Source of the DNA: an uncultured Christensenella sp.
GTDB lineage: Bacteria; Bacillota; Clostridia; Christensenellales; Borkfalkiaceae
DNA: 20,829 nt
Direction: 5' to 3'
NCBI GenBank assembly: GCA_910586365.1
Contig: CAJUGP010000038.1
Location: 1-20,829, forward strand
Part shown: one piece after another, positions 6,150 to 13,575 of the stretch
Numbering within the stretch: position 1 is the first letter of the stretch
Layout: every line of letters starts with the position of its first letter
The notes under the pieces: model-generated
Databases searched by the model: none
What the model was told of the DNA's origin: nothing
Seen by the model: the letters and a program-made list of their open reading frames with translations, nothing else
Made by a program: the position numbers and the translations under genes

Positions 6150-8359
6150 ATCTTTCTCGCATAATCGGCAATCGAGCGGTCGGACGAGAAGAACGCCGCG
6201 TGCGCCGTATTTTCCATTTGTTTTTTCGCAAACGCCGCCGTATCAGCATAATCGCGGTTGACTTTGATAAGCGCGTCAACGTATTCGGACAAATCGCGGA
6301 AGATAAAGTAATGGTCGGGCTTATGCCAATGCGCGCCTACGGTAAGCGAATCGTAAAGCTCCTTGAAATACCCCTTTCCGCCGTCCGAGAACGTGCCGTC
6401 TACGAGCGTATCCGCTACGCGCTTTAATTCGGGAGTGCTATCGAGAATCGCGTTCGGATCGTAGGTATCTTTTAATGCTTCGATTTCCTCTACGCTCGCG
6501 CCGAAGATATAATTATTCTCCTTGCCCGCGTGTTCGACGATCTCGATATTCGCGCCGTCCATCGTGCCGCACGTCACCGCGCCGTTGAGCATGAATTTCA
6601 TATTACCCGTGCCGCTTGCCTCGAATCCCGCCGTGGAAACCTGCAAGCTCACGTCCGCGCCCGCGACGATTTTCTCGGCATACGACACGTTGTAGTTTTG
6701 CACGAACACTACCTGCAACAGCTTATTAGTTTGTTCGTCGTTATTTACAAGCCGCGCAATCTCGTTTAAGTACTTAATAATGCCCTTCGCTCTGAAATAA
6801 CCGCTCGCTGCCTTTGCGCCGAACAGAAAGACCGACGGGTGAAAATCTTTCAGCTTGCCCTCTTTCAGATCGTAATAAATCCGCAAGATCGCAAACGCAG
6901 TCATGAGCTGCCGTTTATATTCGTGCAACCGTTTGACTTGCGCATAAACAATCGCCCCGTCCAAGAGCTGTATTCCGTCATGCCGTAAAATGTATTCGGC
7001 AAGCTGCTTTTTCTTTTCGGCTTTGACAGCGATAAATTCCGCCGTGTCGCTTGTGTCGAGCGCTTCGAGCATTGCCATATCCTCGCGCCATGCGGGTGTC
7101 AGCTTATTGTCAAGAAGCGCGGAAAGCTCGCGGTTGCAGAGCATGAGCCACCGCCGTTGTGTAATGCCGTTGGTAACGTTTTGAAATTTATCGGGATAAT
7201 ATTTATACGCCACGGGGAACAGGTTGCGCTTAACGAGCTCGGAATGGATCGCCGCTACGCCGTTGACCTTTTCGCCCACATATACCGCCGTGTTCGCCAT
7301 GGAAAGGCGGTTGCCGTGTAATACGGACATCGCCGCAATTTCCTCTTGCGTACATCCTTTCGCCTTCCATTCCCGCGCCGCATACACTTGTACCGTCTTG
7401 AACACCGCCGCGATTTCGGGCAGTATCTTTTCCATAAGCGCGTAGTCCCAACATTCGAGCGCTTCGGGCAAAATCGTGTGGTTGGTATAGTTGAACGTAT
7501 GCTTGGCAATATCGAGCGCACGCGCAAACGAAACGCCGTAGTCCTTTGTGAGCAAACGGATAAATTCCGCGACCGACATCACGGCGTGCGTATCGTTGAG
7601 CTGTATGCTGTGATACTCCGAAAACTTGGAAAAGTTGCGTCCGTGCTTTTCGGCGTACTTTTCCACAAGCTCGCCGACCGCCGCCGCAGACAAGAAATAT
7701 TCTTGCCGAATACGCAATAACTTCCCTTCCTCGGTGTCATCGGCGGGGTACAGATAATCGCAGATTTTCTTTGCTTCCTCGCTCCCCTCTGCGTCGAACA
7801 GCCGCAGGGTATTCACGCTTTTTCCGACGATCGGCATATCGTAGGGCACGGCGGTAACGTCCATGTCCGCAAAGTGTACGACGCGCTTTTCTTTTTCGCG
7901 TTTTACGCTCCACGGATCGCCCCATGTAAGCCAATCGTCCGCGCTTTCGACCTGTTCGCCGTTTACAAACTTTTGCTTGAATAAGCCGTATTTATAGCGT
8001 ATCCCATAGCCGTCGAGAGGATATGCGCAACCTGCCGCCGAATCGAGAAAGCAAGCCGCAAGCCGTCCCAAACCGCCGTTGCCGAGCGCGGCGTCCTCTA
8101 TCTCCTCGAAGTCGGCAACATTTACGCCCTTTGCCGATAAAATCTTTTCCGCTTCTTCGAGAACACCCAACTCCAAAAGGTTATTGTGGAACATTCTGCC
8201 CATTAAGTATTCGATGGAAAGATAATACGCTCTGCGCCCTTCGCGCTTTTTGGGCGTGATATGTTTCATGCACAGCGCGGAAATTTCCATATACAGCGTC
8301 TTTATATCCTTGCCCGCTACGTCTAAATCTTTCAATTCCTGTAACAATTCCGTTGTCAT
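6128..8359 (-). CDS. glgP: Glycogen/maltodextrin phosphorylase, GT35
   Basis: This pyridoxal-phosphate enzyme splits the non-reducing end of alpha-1,4-glucans with phosphate to give glucose 1-phosphate. It has 743 residues, somewhat shorter than the 800 or more of many members. Seen in order are YYLSIEYLMGR at about 46-56, ALGNGGLGRLAACFLDS, the nucleotide- and sugar-site region around QLNDTHAVMS and FNYTNHTILPEALE, RRWLMLCN, KRLHEYKRQLM, and the cofactor lysine near 588 in EASGTGNMKF. The ATG overlaps the stop of the GH13 gene upstream (ATGA). In this operon its substrate is more likely imported maltodextrin than stored glycogen. No glycogen-synthesis gene is nearby. Confidence 0.95.
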   Translation of the reverse strand: MTTELLQELKDLDVAGKDIKTLYMEISALCMKHITPKKREGRRAYYLSIEYLMGRMFHNNLLELGVLEEAEKILSAKGVNVADFEEIEDAALGNGGLGRLAACFLDSAAGCAYPLDGYGIRYKYGLFKQKFVNGEQVESADDWLTWGDPWSVKREKEKRVVHFADMDVTAVPYDMPIVGKSVNTLRLFDAEGSEEAKKICDYLYPADDTEEGKLLRIRQEYFLSAAAVGELVEKYAEKHGRNFSKFSEYHSIQLNDTHAVMSVAEFIRLLTKDYGVSFARALDIAKHTFNYTNHTILPEALECWDYALMEKILPEIAAVFKTVQVYAAREWKAKGCTQEEIAAMSVLHGNRLSMANTAVYVGEKVNGVAAIHSELVKRNLFPVAYKYYPDKFQNVTNGITQRRWLMLCNRELSALLDNKLTPAWREDMAMLEALDTSDTAEFIAVKAEKKKQLAEYILRHDGIQLLDGAIVYAQVKRLHEYKRQLMTAFAILRIYYDLKEGKLKDFHPSVFLFGAKAASGYFRAKGIIKYLNEIARLVNNDEQTNKLLQVVFVQNYNVSYAEKIVAGADVSLQVSTAGFEASGTGNMKFMLNGAVTCGTMDGANIEIVEHAGKENNYIFGASVEEIEALKDTYDPNAILDSTPELKRVADTLVDGTFSDGGKGYFKELYDSLTVGAHWHKPDHYFIFRDLSEYVDALIKVNRDYADTAAFAKKQMENTAHAAFFSSDRSIADYARKIWHIDKA

Positions 8360-10107
8360 ACTTTCTTCTCCTTAAAAACAAGTACACCGTTTTGATTCAG
8401 CATCTTGCCGTCGTAATTTTGTTCGTACAATATCTCGCCCGCGCACGAAAACCTTTGCGCCTGTTCTATGTTGAACACCGCCGTGAGCCGCTCGCTCGTG
8501 CTCTCGCGTTCCACAATCAACAAGCCGTTTTCCGCTCTGATCGCCGTCTTTCCCGTCTGTGCGCACTTCTGTTTTTTTAACGCGAGAATTTGTTGATAGC
8601 GCGCAAAGTACGCTTTTTCTTGGCTTTTGAACGTCCAATCGAAGGTGCGGCGGCAGTCGGGATCGCCTCCGCCGTCAAGCGGAAGCTCGGTGCCGTAGAA
8701 CACGCACGGCATTCCGGGAAAAACCAAAAGTGCGCATAACGCCGCAAGCAGTTTGTCTTTCTCCCCGCCGCAATAACGAAGAAAGCGCGGCGTATCGTGA
8801 TTGTCGAGGAAGTTGAGCATCATGCCGTTTACTTGCTCGAAGTTTTGCATGAGAACGCGGTTGAGCCTGTTCGCCGCCTCTTTCGCCGTAATTTCTCCGT
8901 GCGCGAAATAGTCGATAAAGGTTTTTTGAACGCGATAATTCATCACCCCGTCAAACTCGTCGCCGCGCAGATAATGCGTGTTTTCGTGCCATACCTCGCC
9001 AAGCAACAGCGCGTCCGGCTTTACGGCTTTCACCGCTTCGCGCAATTCCCGCCACATGGTGTGAGAAACCTCGTCGGCAACGTCGAGCCGCAAGCCGTCG
9101 AAGCCCATTTGCAAATATGCCACGGCAATGCCGATTAAATATTGCCGCACGTGCGCGTTGTTCGTGTTCCACTTGGGCATATACTTACAGTCGGCAAAGT
9201 GCGCGTAATTCCCCTTTTTGAGGTCGGGAAAATCGCCGTCGATCAAGAACCAATCGTAATACTCGGACGCGCGTCCCTTTTGCATGACGTCGGCAAAGTA
9301 TTTGTGCGTATAGTCGCAATGGTTGAATACCGTATCGAGCATGACGCGCATCCCCCGCGCGTGCGCTTCGTCCAATAAATCGCATAAATCGTCGTTCGAT
9401 CCGAACTCGGAATCGACGATCGTATAGCTCGAAACATTGTATTTGTGATTGCTGTTCGCCGTAAACACGGGCGTGAGATACAAGGCATTTATGCCCGTAT
9501 CCGTAAGATAGCCGAGCTTTTGCGTAATGCCCTGCAAGTCGCCGCCGCAGTGCGATTTGGCAGACGGTATTTCCTCCCACTTTTGCGTGATGTAATCGTC
9601 GCGCTTACAAAAATTTCCGCGACAAAAGCGGTCGATGAAAATCTGATAAAATACCGCGCTCTCCGTCCACGGAATGCGTTTTACCGTGTCGGACGGATTG
9701 ATGAACGGGAATTGAAAAAAGTCGTAATAGGCAAGCGTGAAATCGTAGCTTTCCGTCAGACCCGATTCCGAATAGTAATAGGTCTTGCCGCGATCTTTTA
9801 TCTTGAATATATAAGCAAAGCGCACGTCGGTAAGCGTTACGTCTGCGCTGTAATAAGCGAACACCCCGTCGCTCGCGCAAAACTTCATCGCCACCGCATT
9901 CCTGCGCTTGGTAAAGTCGTATTTATTGTTGTATAAAAGTTCCACCGTAAGCTCCCGCCGCTCGTTTTCCGCTACCCGCAAAATAATACGGAGCGTGCGA
10001 TCGTCGAGCGCATAGGCATATTCGCTTTCGGGTCGGTGGTAAATAGCGTATTCGTTCATATACTCCTCGGTTAAACGGTTAATCTGCTGTATGTGCGATT
10101 GCGTCAT
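8356..10107 (-). CDS. Intracellular GH13 neopullulanase/maltogenic-amylase-type enzyme
   Basis: This 583-residue glycosidase has no signal peptide, so it acts in the cytoplasm on imported maltodextrins. Residues 1-145 form a CBM34-like beta domain. The TIM barrel begins about 149 (WTESAVFYQIFIDRF). Catalytic residues are Asp342 in GFDGLRLDVADE, Glu371 in LLGEVWHE and Asp438 in LDNHDTPR, and the first conserved region is MLDTVFNHC. This order and the MPKWNTNN segment point to the cyclodextrinase/neopullulanase group. The ATG at 10105-10107 is chosen for AAGGAGGG 6 bases upstream. Codons 10-13 overlap an exact copy of the putative LacI operator. The gene follows lacI by 57 bases and overlaps glgP. 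Confidence 0.9.
   Translation of the reverse strand: MTQSHIQQINRLTEEYMNEYAIYHRPESEYAYALDDRTLRIILRVAENERRELTVELLYNNKYDFTKRRNAVAMKFCASDGVFAYYSADVTLTDVRFAYIFKIKDRGKTYYYSESGLTESYDFTLAYYDFFQFPFINPSDTVKRIPWTESAVFYQIFIDRFCRGNFCKRDDYITQKWEEIPSAKSHCGGDLQGITQKLGYLTDTGINALYLTPVFTANSNHKYNVSSYTIVDSEFGSNDDLCDLLDEAHARGMRVMLDTVFNHCDYTHKYFADVMQKGRASEYYDWFLIDGDFPDLKKGNYAHFADCKYMPKWNTNNAHVRQYLIGIAVAYLQMGFDGLRLDVADEVSHTMWRELREAVKAVKPDALLLGEVWHENTHYLRGDEFDGVMNYRVQKTFIDYFAHGEITAKEAANRLNRVLMQNFEQVNGMMLNFLDNHDTPRFLRYCGGEKDKLLAALCALLVFPGMPCVFYGTELPLDGGGDPDCRRTFDWTFKSQEKAYFARYQQILALKKQKCAQTGKTAIRAENGLLIVERESTSERLTAVFNIEQAQRFSCAGEILYEQNYDGKMLNQNGVLVFKEKKV
10071..10082 (-). promoter_or_regulatory. Putative LacI-type operator inside the GH13 coding start
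   Basis: On the minus strand this reads TTAACCGTTTAA, identical to copies at 16040 and 17894. It lies over codons 10-13 of the GH13 gene (INRL). LacI proteins can block elongation or loop to other sites from such a position. Because it is coding sequence, chance is possible for this copy. Confidence 0.4.
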
Positions 10108-10164
10108 CCGTTTCCCTCCTTTTTGAAAACGGAATTTATATAGAGCGGGCACAACACCCTTTCT

Positions 10165-10962
10165 CTATTTCACAAGAACAATATGCGATTCCACTTTCTC
10201 ACGTTCGGTTGCAAGGCGCAGACATTCGAGGATAGCCGCAATGCGTTCGTCGGTCAACGCGGGCAGAAGCAAAAACGTTCTGTCTTTGAGTTCCGCGAGC
10301 TTCGTCAGCGACGCATTCACCGTTACGATATTCCCCTGCGGCACGGCTTCGAGCGTGTTCTCGCCCAAGAATACCGCTTGGGGAAATGTTTTGCGGATTT
10401 CGGCTTTCAGCGTTTCGCTGTACGTATCCACAAGCACGACGCTGTAATTCCCGTTGCCGAACTCCTTGTCGCCCGCCGCTTTCACGGCAGCAAAGTCCTG
10501 CCAAATCTGAAAGAACAGCTCGTCGTGTATTTTCGCGTCTACCGTCAGCATGGGGACGAAGTTCTTTTGCGCAAGTCTGCGGAAGCGTTCTTCCTCGATC
10601 CCCGCGCATACGATCGCGTCTGCCGTGTCGATCCGCGTAGCGTCGAGATGCGTGCGGATGCAAAGACTGTACCCCTTTTTTTCGAGAGCCTTGCCGAACA
10701 TTCTGATGAGATCGAAGCTCTCCGCTTTTTGCAATACCGAATTGTGTTTGTCCGTGAGTAGAATAATGTTGTTGCTCTTGTTGTTTGCGAGCGATTGTGC
10801 CAATTTCGACGGGCGGTAATTGTACAGGTTGATAATCTGCAAAACCTTTTGCTTTGTTTCGAGCGTATAGCGTTCCTCGTGAACGCCGTTGATGATGTAC
10901 GATACCGTTGCGACCGACACATTCGCTTGCTTTGCGATGTCTTTGATCGTAATTTTTTGCAT
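10165..10962 (-). CDS. LacI-family regulator of the maltodextrin locus (short form)
   Basis: The N-terminal 55 residues are a textbook LacI headpiece (TIKDIAKQANVSVATVSYII, then the hinge region RPSKLAQSLA). The sugar-binding part follows from about residue 65 (NNIILLTDKH) but is short. The whole protein has 265 residues against about 330-340 for the family, without an obvious frameshift. Segments that read like the central strands (ADAIVCAGI, YSVVLVDTY) are present, so this looks like a compact variant and not a broken gene. It sits between malE and the GH13 gene in the same direction and probably binds the TTAACCGTTTAA motif found four times in the locus. Maltose or a maltodextrin as inducer is inferred from context. 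Confidence 0.87.
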   Translation of the reverse strand: MQKITIKDIAKQANVSVATVSYIINGVHEERYTLETKQKVLQIINLYNYRPSKLAQSLANNKSNNIILLTDKHNSVLQKAESFDLIRMFGKALEKKGYSLCIRTHLDATRIDTADAIVCAGIEEERFRRLAQKNFVPMLTVDAKIHDELFFQIWQDFAAVKAAGDKEFGNGNYSVVLVDTYSETLKAEIRKTFPQAVFLGENTLEAVPQGNIVTVNASLTKLAELKDRTFLLLPALTDERIAAILECLRLATEREKVESHIVLVK

Positions 10963-11110
10963 ACCTTTTCCGTCGTTTCCGCCTATCGTTCCGCCCCGCT
11001 TATATCGCGGAGCGGAAGTTAGGGGGAAATCGCCTTTTTATTGACGATAAGGGTAAGTAAAATCGGGGGACGCATTAAGGGGGAATTTCGCGCCCCCGCG
11101 TGTGGGTAAT
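10963..11110 (-). other. Gap between malE and lacI with weak hairpins
   Basis: The 148-base gap holds a GGGGG (11079-11083) and CCCCC (11093-11097) stem a few bases after the malE stop, followed on the minus strand by CTTAATG, which may slow or end part of the malE transcript. A second, interrupted stem (TTCCGC with GCGGAA) lies around 11000. I see no clear promoter and no operator motif. lacI is preceded only by a weak AAAAGG site very close to the ATG. Confidence 0.4.
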
Positions 11111-12361
11111 TTAATCTTGCCGTAAGCTCTGCACAAACGTGTCGAGCGCGGCTTGCAAGCTCACGTCGTCGCCTTTAAGCGAGCCGTTATACAGCGATGT
11201 TCCGAGCGATTTCGCCGGTTCCCAATACCGCGAAATTTCGGGTATAACGGGAACGGGTATGGAATTTTCGAGCTGTTTGCGAATGACTTGGAAGAACGGG
11301 TTGCCCGTAACCACCTCATTCGCTTGTGCATTAAGATTTGTAGGATAATATCCTCTCTCGCTCGCAAAGCGGAGCTGACTTGTCTCACTCGTTACAAAAG
11401 CAGCAAGACGTGATGCCGTTCCTTTATACTGTGAGCGGTTGTTTACCGCATATAACTTACTGTTTGAGAACGATTTAAGCTCTTTTTGTTCGCCGTCGAT
11501 CGTAATGGAGGGCAACGTCGTATAGCCGATATGATCGGCATTTTTGAACGTATCCTGCTTTTCCCAACCACCCGATATACACGCGCCTTGACGATGATTC
11601 AGTACGTTGATTGCGAGGTCTTTCACATCGCCCGACTTAAATTTTTTACCTTTTTGACGGAAGTTTGTTGCCGCGTATTGCATGAATTTCAAGCCGTCCG
11701 CATTGTTCCAATTACAAGCAGCGGGGTTATCGCCGTTCTCGCCGTACAGCGTACAACCCATAGCGAAGAACCCCATGCTTAAATAAAAGCCGTCCTCGAT
11801 ACGATACCCGAACGGCGTTGCCTTTTCTGTCGAATCGGGAATATTGGGCATCGACGAGGTAAGCATGGCGTCTACGCTCTTTACGGTGTTTTCATCAGTA
11901 AAAATCGTCTTATCGTAATATAAAACGTAGGTATCCATAGTCAGCGGAAAACCGTAAATCTTGTCGTCATAAGTCACTTGCTGTACCGTCGCCGGCGCGT
12001 TGAGCGTTTTGATGTCGGTCGCAAAGGTAGCAGCCGTACCGTCGCGGATTTCCGCAAGTAAGCCTTGCTTTGCCATAAGTCCAACCTGATCGTGCGGAAT
12101 CAAAATAACGTCAGCCGCCGCTTCGGGGTCTTTGGCAACCACGCTCTGCGCGTTCCACACGCTCTGCACCTCGACCGTGATATCCTCTTTCACGTCGGGA
12201 TTTGACGTCTTGAACTCGCTCACGAGCGTTTCCATGAGTGCCTTTTCCTCTTCCGCCGCCCAAATCACGACGGTATCTTTATTCCCGCCGCAAGCCGTTA
12301 AACCGACCACAGTGCTTACTGTAAGTACAAAGCAAGCAAGAAAAGAAGTTAACCGTTTCAT
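11111..12361 (-). CDS. malE: Maltodextrin-binding lipoprotein, MalE-type ABC substrate-binding protein
   Basis: This surface-anchored receptor captures maltodextrins and delivers them to MalF/MalG. It has 416 residues with a lipoprotein signal: KR, a hydrophobic core, and the lipobox LTAC with the lipidated Cys24. The mature part starts GGNKDTVVIWAAEEEKALME, the usual first strand of cluster-1 sugar-binding proteins. It continues with DVILIPHDQVGLMAKQGLLA and YGFPLTMDTYVLYYDK, both MalE-like. The ATG has TAGGAGGA 8 bases upstream. A copy of the putative LacI operator covers the start codon. The upstream gap contains a remnant of another LacI gene. The family is secure and the precise sugar is inferred from the operon. 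Confidence 0.92.
   Translation of the reverse strand: MKRLTSFLACFVLTVSTVVGLTACGGNKDTVVIWAAEEEKALMETLVSEFKTSNPDVKEDITVEVQSVWNAQSVVAKDPEAAADVILIPHDQVGLMAKQGLLAEIRDGTAATFATDIKTLNAPATVQQVTYDDKIYGFPLTMDTYVLYYDKTIFTDENTVKSVDAMLTSSMPNIPDSTEKATPFGYRIEDGFYLSMGFFAMGCTLYGENGDNPAACNWNNADGLKFMQYAATNFRQKGKKFKSGDVKDLAINVLNHRQGACISGGWEKQDTFKNADHIGYTTLPSITIDGEQKELKSFSNSKLYAVNNRSQYKGTASRLAAFVTSETSQLRFASERGYYPTNLNAQANEVVTGNPFFQVIRKQLENSIPVPVIPEISRYWEPAKSLGTSLYNGSLKGDDVSLQAALDTFVQSLRQD
12349..12360 (-). promoter_or_regulatory. Putative LacI-type operator over the malE start
   Basis: The minus strand reads TGAAACGGTTAA, one base different from the TTAAACGGTTAA seen at 16040 and 17894. It covers the last two bases of the malE ATG and codons 2-4. 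A repressor bound here could block transcript elongation. A separate 7-bp inverted repeat, TAATCGA/TCGATTA, lies 40 bases upstream (12402-12425) in a likely promoter area. Confidence 0.4.
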
Positions 12362-12422
12362 AATTTCATCCTCCTAAATCGTAAATTGATTTTATATTTG
12401 ATAATCGATAATATATTTTCGA

Positions 12423-12554
12423 TTACCTAACCCTAACTGTGTGCCGAACGCCCTGTCTCACCGCACAACAAAGCAAACGACTGTGCAATACGCGAAGGCT
12501 GAAAATTGTATGGATTACGAGCCGCGCAATGTCTTTTATGGTAAATTTTTCCAT
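12423..12554 (-). pseudogene. Remnant of a second LacI regulator gene (5' stub)
   Basis: A 43-codon ORF starts MEKFTIKDIARL, which is the standard opening of a LacI DNA-binding headpiece. It then leaves the family abruptly (VIHTIFSLRVLHSRLLCC) and stops at 12423-12425. GGAGA lies 10 bases upstream of the ATG, so the stub keeps its start signals. The bases after the break carry three TGTGC/GCACA copies, but I cannot relate them to a gene. The simplest reading is that a LacI gene once stood between the secreted-protein gene and malE and lost all but its first 36 bases. A chance match over 12 residues, with a ribosome site and in a maltose locus, is unlikely. Confidence 0.6.
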
Positions 12555-12567
12555 AGTTAATCTATCT

Positions 12568-12667
12568 CCGGCGTTAATGTCCGCGCCGCCCTCCCCAAAA
12601 GAGGGGAAGGCATAACGAACACATTAGGAGAAAAAATGAATTTTTAATTTGTGCCGGCGTTAATATC
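12568..12667. repeat. 14-bp direct repeats around the end of the secreted-protein gene
   Basis: The sequences at 12568-12581 and 12654-12667 match at 13 of 14 bases (CCGGCGTTAAT core), 86 bases apart. One copy is the last codons of the secreted-protein gene and the other lies just upstream of the LacI stub. Between them is a CCCC/GGGG stem (12592-12609) without a U-tract. They could mark a small duplication or slippage event tied to loss of the LacI gene. Confidence 0.5.
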
Positions 12668-13561
12668 TTTAGGCTCCATATAGACTGACATTTCCGCACC
12701 GGCAGACTTAAATTTAATGTATATTCTGAAATGGCGCGTTTTCTGTGTCGCTCTGTATACGAGTGCCTGCGCGTCGTTTGCATCGGTTTTTAAAAACGTT
12801 CCCGTATTGTTAGCAATAAGCCCACTGTTTTCAAGCGTTATGCGTTGCCCGGGCAAATCAAGCGGAGCTGCCTGCGTTTCGTCGGAACCGCCAAGCCCTG
12901 CCGCATACACCTTAATAACGTCGCCTGGGTTAAGCTCGAACCAGTCATTATAAAGTTGTACGGGCTTGTAATAACCGAGCGTATCCGCCGATGTCTCGTC
13001 CGTTCCGCTGACTCTTAACGTTATAGTTTCCTCTTTGCCTGTAGCGGCGCGTTTTATCGACAGATAATGTACAGGAACGGCAACGTTACTTTCATCGGGA
13101 ACTATCGGGTCTTTACGCTGGGATAATTCTGCCCTCCAGTCAGCGTACAGATACGTCGTTTCGGAAAGCTCGGGTACTTTATCAAAGTAAGTTACGATTG
13201 CGTCTACAATCGACCACCAGCCGTTAAACTTATACGGAACGCCGTTTTTATCTACTCTTTCGCTTGTAGGTACGGGAAGAGACTCTCCCGCCGAAAGATT
13301 GCACAAATATGCGTTATCCGTAAGAATTTCCGCACACCCGTCCGGCGTGAGTTTAGTAGCTCCGGAGGTAATTGTATTTTCAACTTTCACATCTCCCGAC
13401 ATATAAGTGCCGGGGACGAGATATAAATTATTTTGTACGTCTGCAACCGTTTCTTTCCGACTTGTAGGCAAAGTTTCAGCTGTTGCATTCGCCGCAACCG
13501 CAGTAACCGAACCACCCAATAAAAGTACGCTTGTTAGAACTACGGCTAAAATCTTTTTCAT
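12644..13561 (-). CDS. Secreted protein with InlB/Flg_new-like segment, possible starch-binding accessory
   Basis: The 305-residue protein begins with a signal peptide (MKKILAVVLTSVLLLGGSV, cleavage probable after AVAANA) and has no lipobox, LPXTG or membrane helix. Around residues 110-145 a segment YKFNGWWSIVDAIVTYFDKV, then TTYLYADW, resembles the Listeria-Bacteroides (Flg_new) repeat. The remaining 150 residues look like a beta-rich domain rich in aromatic and threonine positions that I do not recognise. The second in-frame ATG is chosen because AGGAGG lies 10 bases before it and only 4 before the first ATG. It lies 14 bases after the amylase gene, so it is co-transcribed. A role in polysaccharide binding or wall attachment is inferred only from position. 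Confidence 0.75.
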   Translation of the reverse strand: MKKILAVVLTSVLLLGGSVTAVAANATAETLPTSRKETVADVQNNLYLVPGTYMSGDVKVENTITSGATKLTPDGCAEILTDNAYLCNLSAGESLPVPTSERVDKNGVPYKFNGWWSIVDAIVTYFDKVPELSETTYLYADWRAELSQRKDPIVPDESNVAVPVHYLSIKRAATGKEETITLRVSGTDETSADTLGYYKPVQLYNDWFELNPGDVIKVYAAGLGGSDETQAAPLDLPGQRITLENSGLIANNTGTFLKTDANDAQALVYRATQKTRHFRIYIKFKSAGAEMSVYMEPKDINAGTN

Positions 13562-13575
13562 TATCATTGCCCTCC

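Noticed and set aside
2840..9936. Several long plus-strand open frames opposite malG, malF, malQ, glgP and the GH13 gene
   Set aside because: They are antisense to clear genes, rich in Arg, His and Pro, and lack ribosome sites and domains.
11000..11029. Interrupted TTCCGC/GCGGAA stem upstream of lacI as a lacI operator
   Set aside because: It does not resemble the shared TTAACCGTTTAA motif and has no half-site typical of LacI proteins.
12425..12518. Three TGTGC/GCACA copies after the LacI stub as a structured RNA
   Set aside because: The stems are only 5 bp and mutually exclusive, with no further support.
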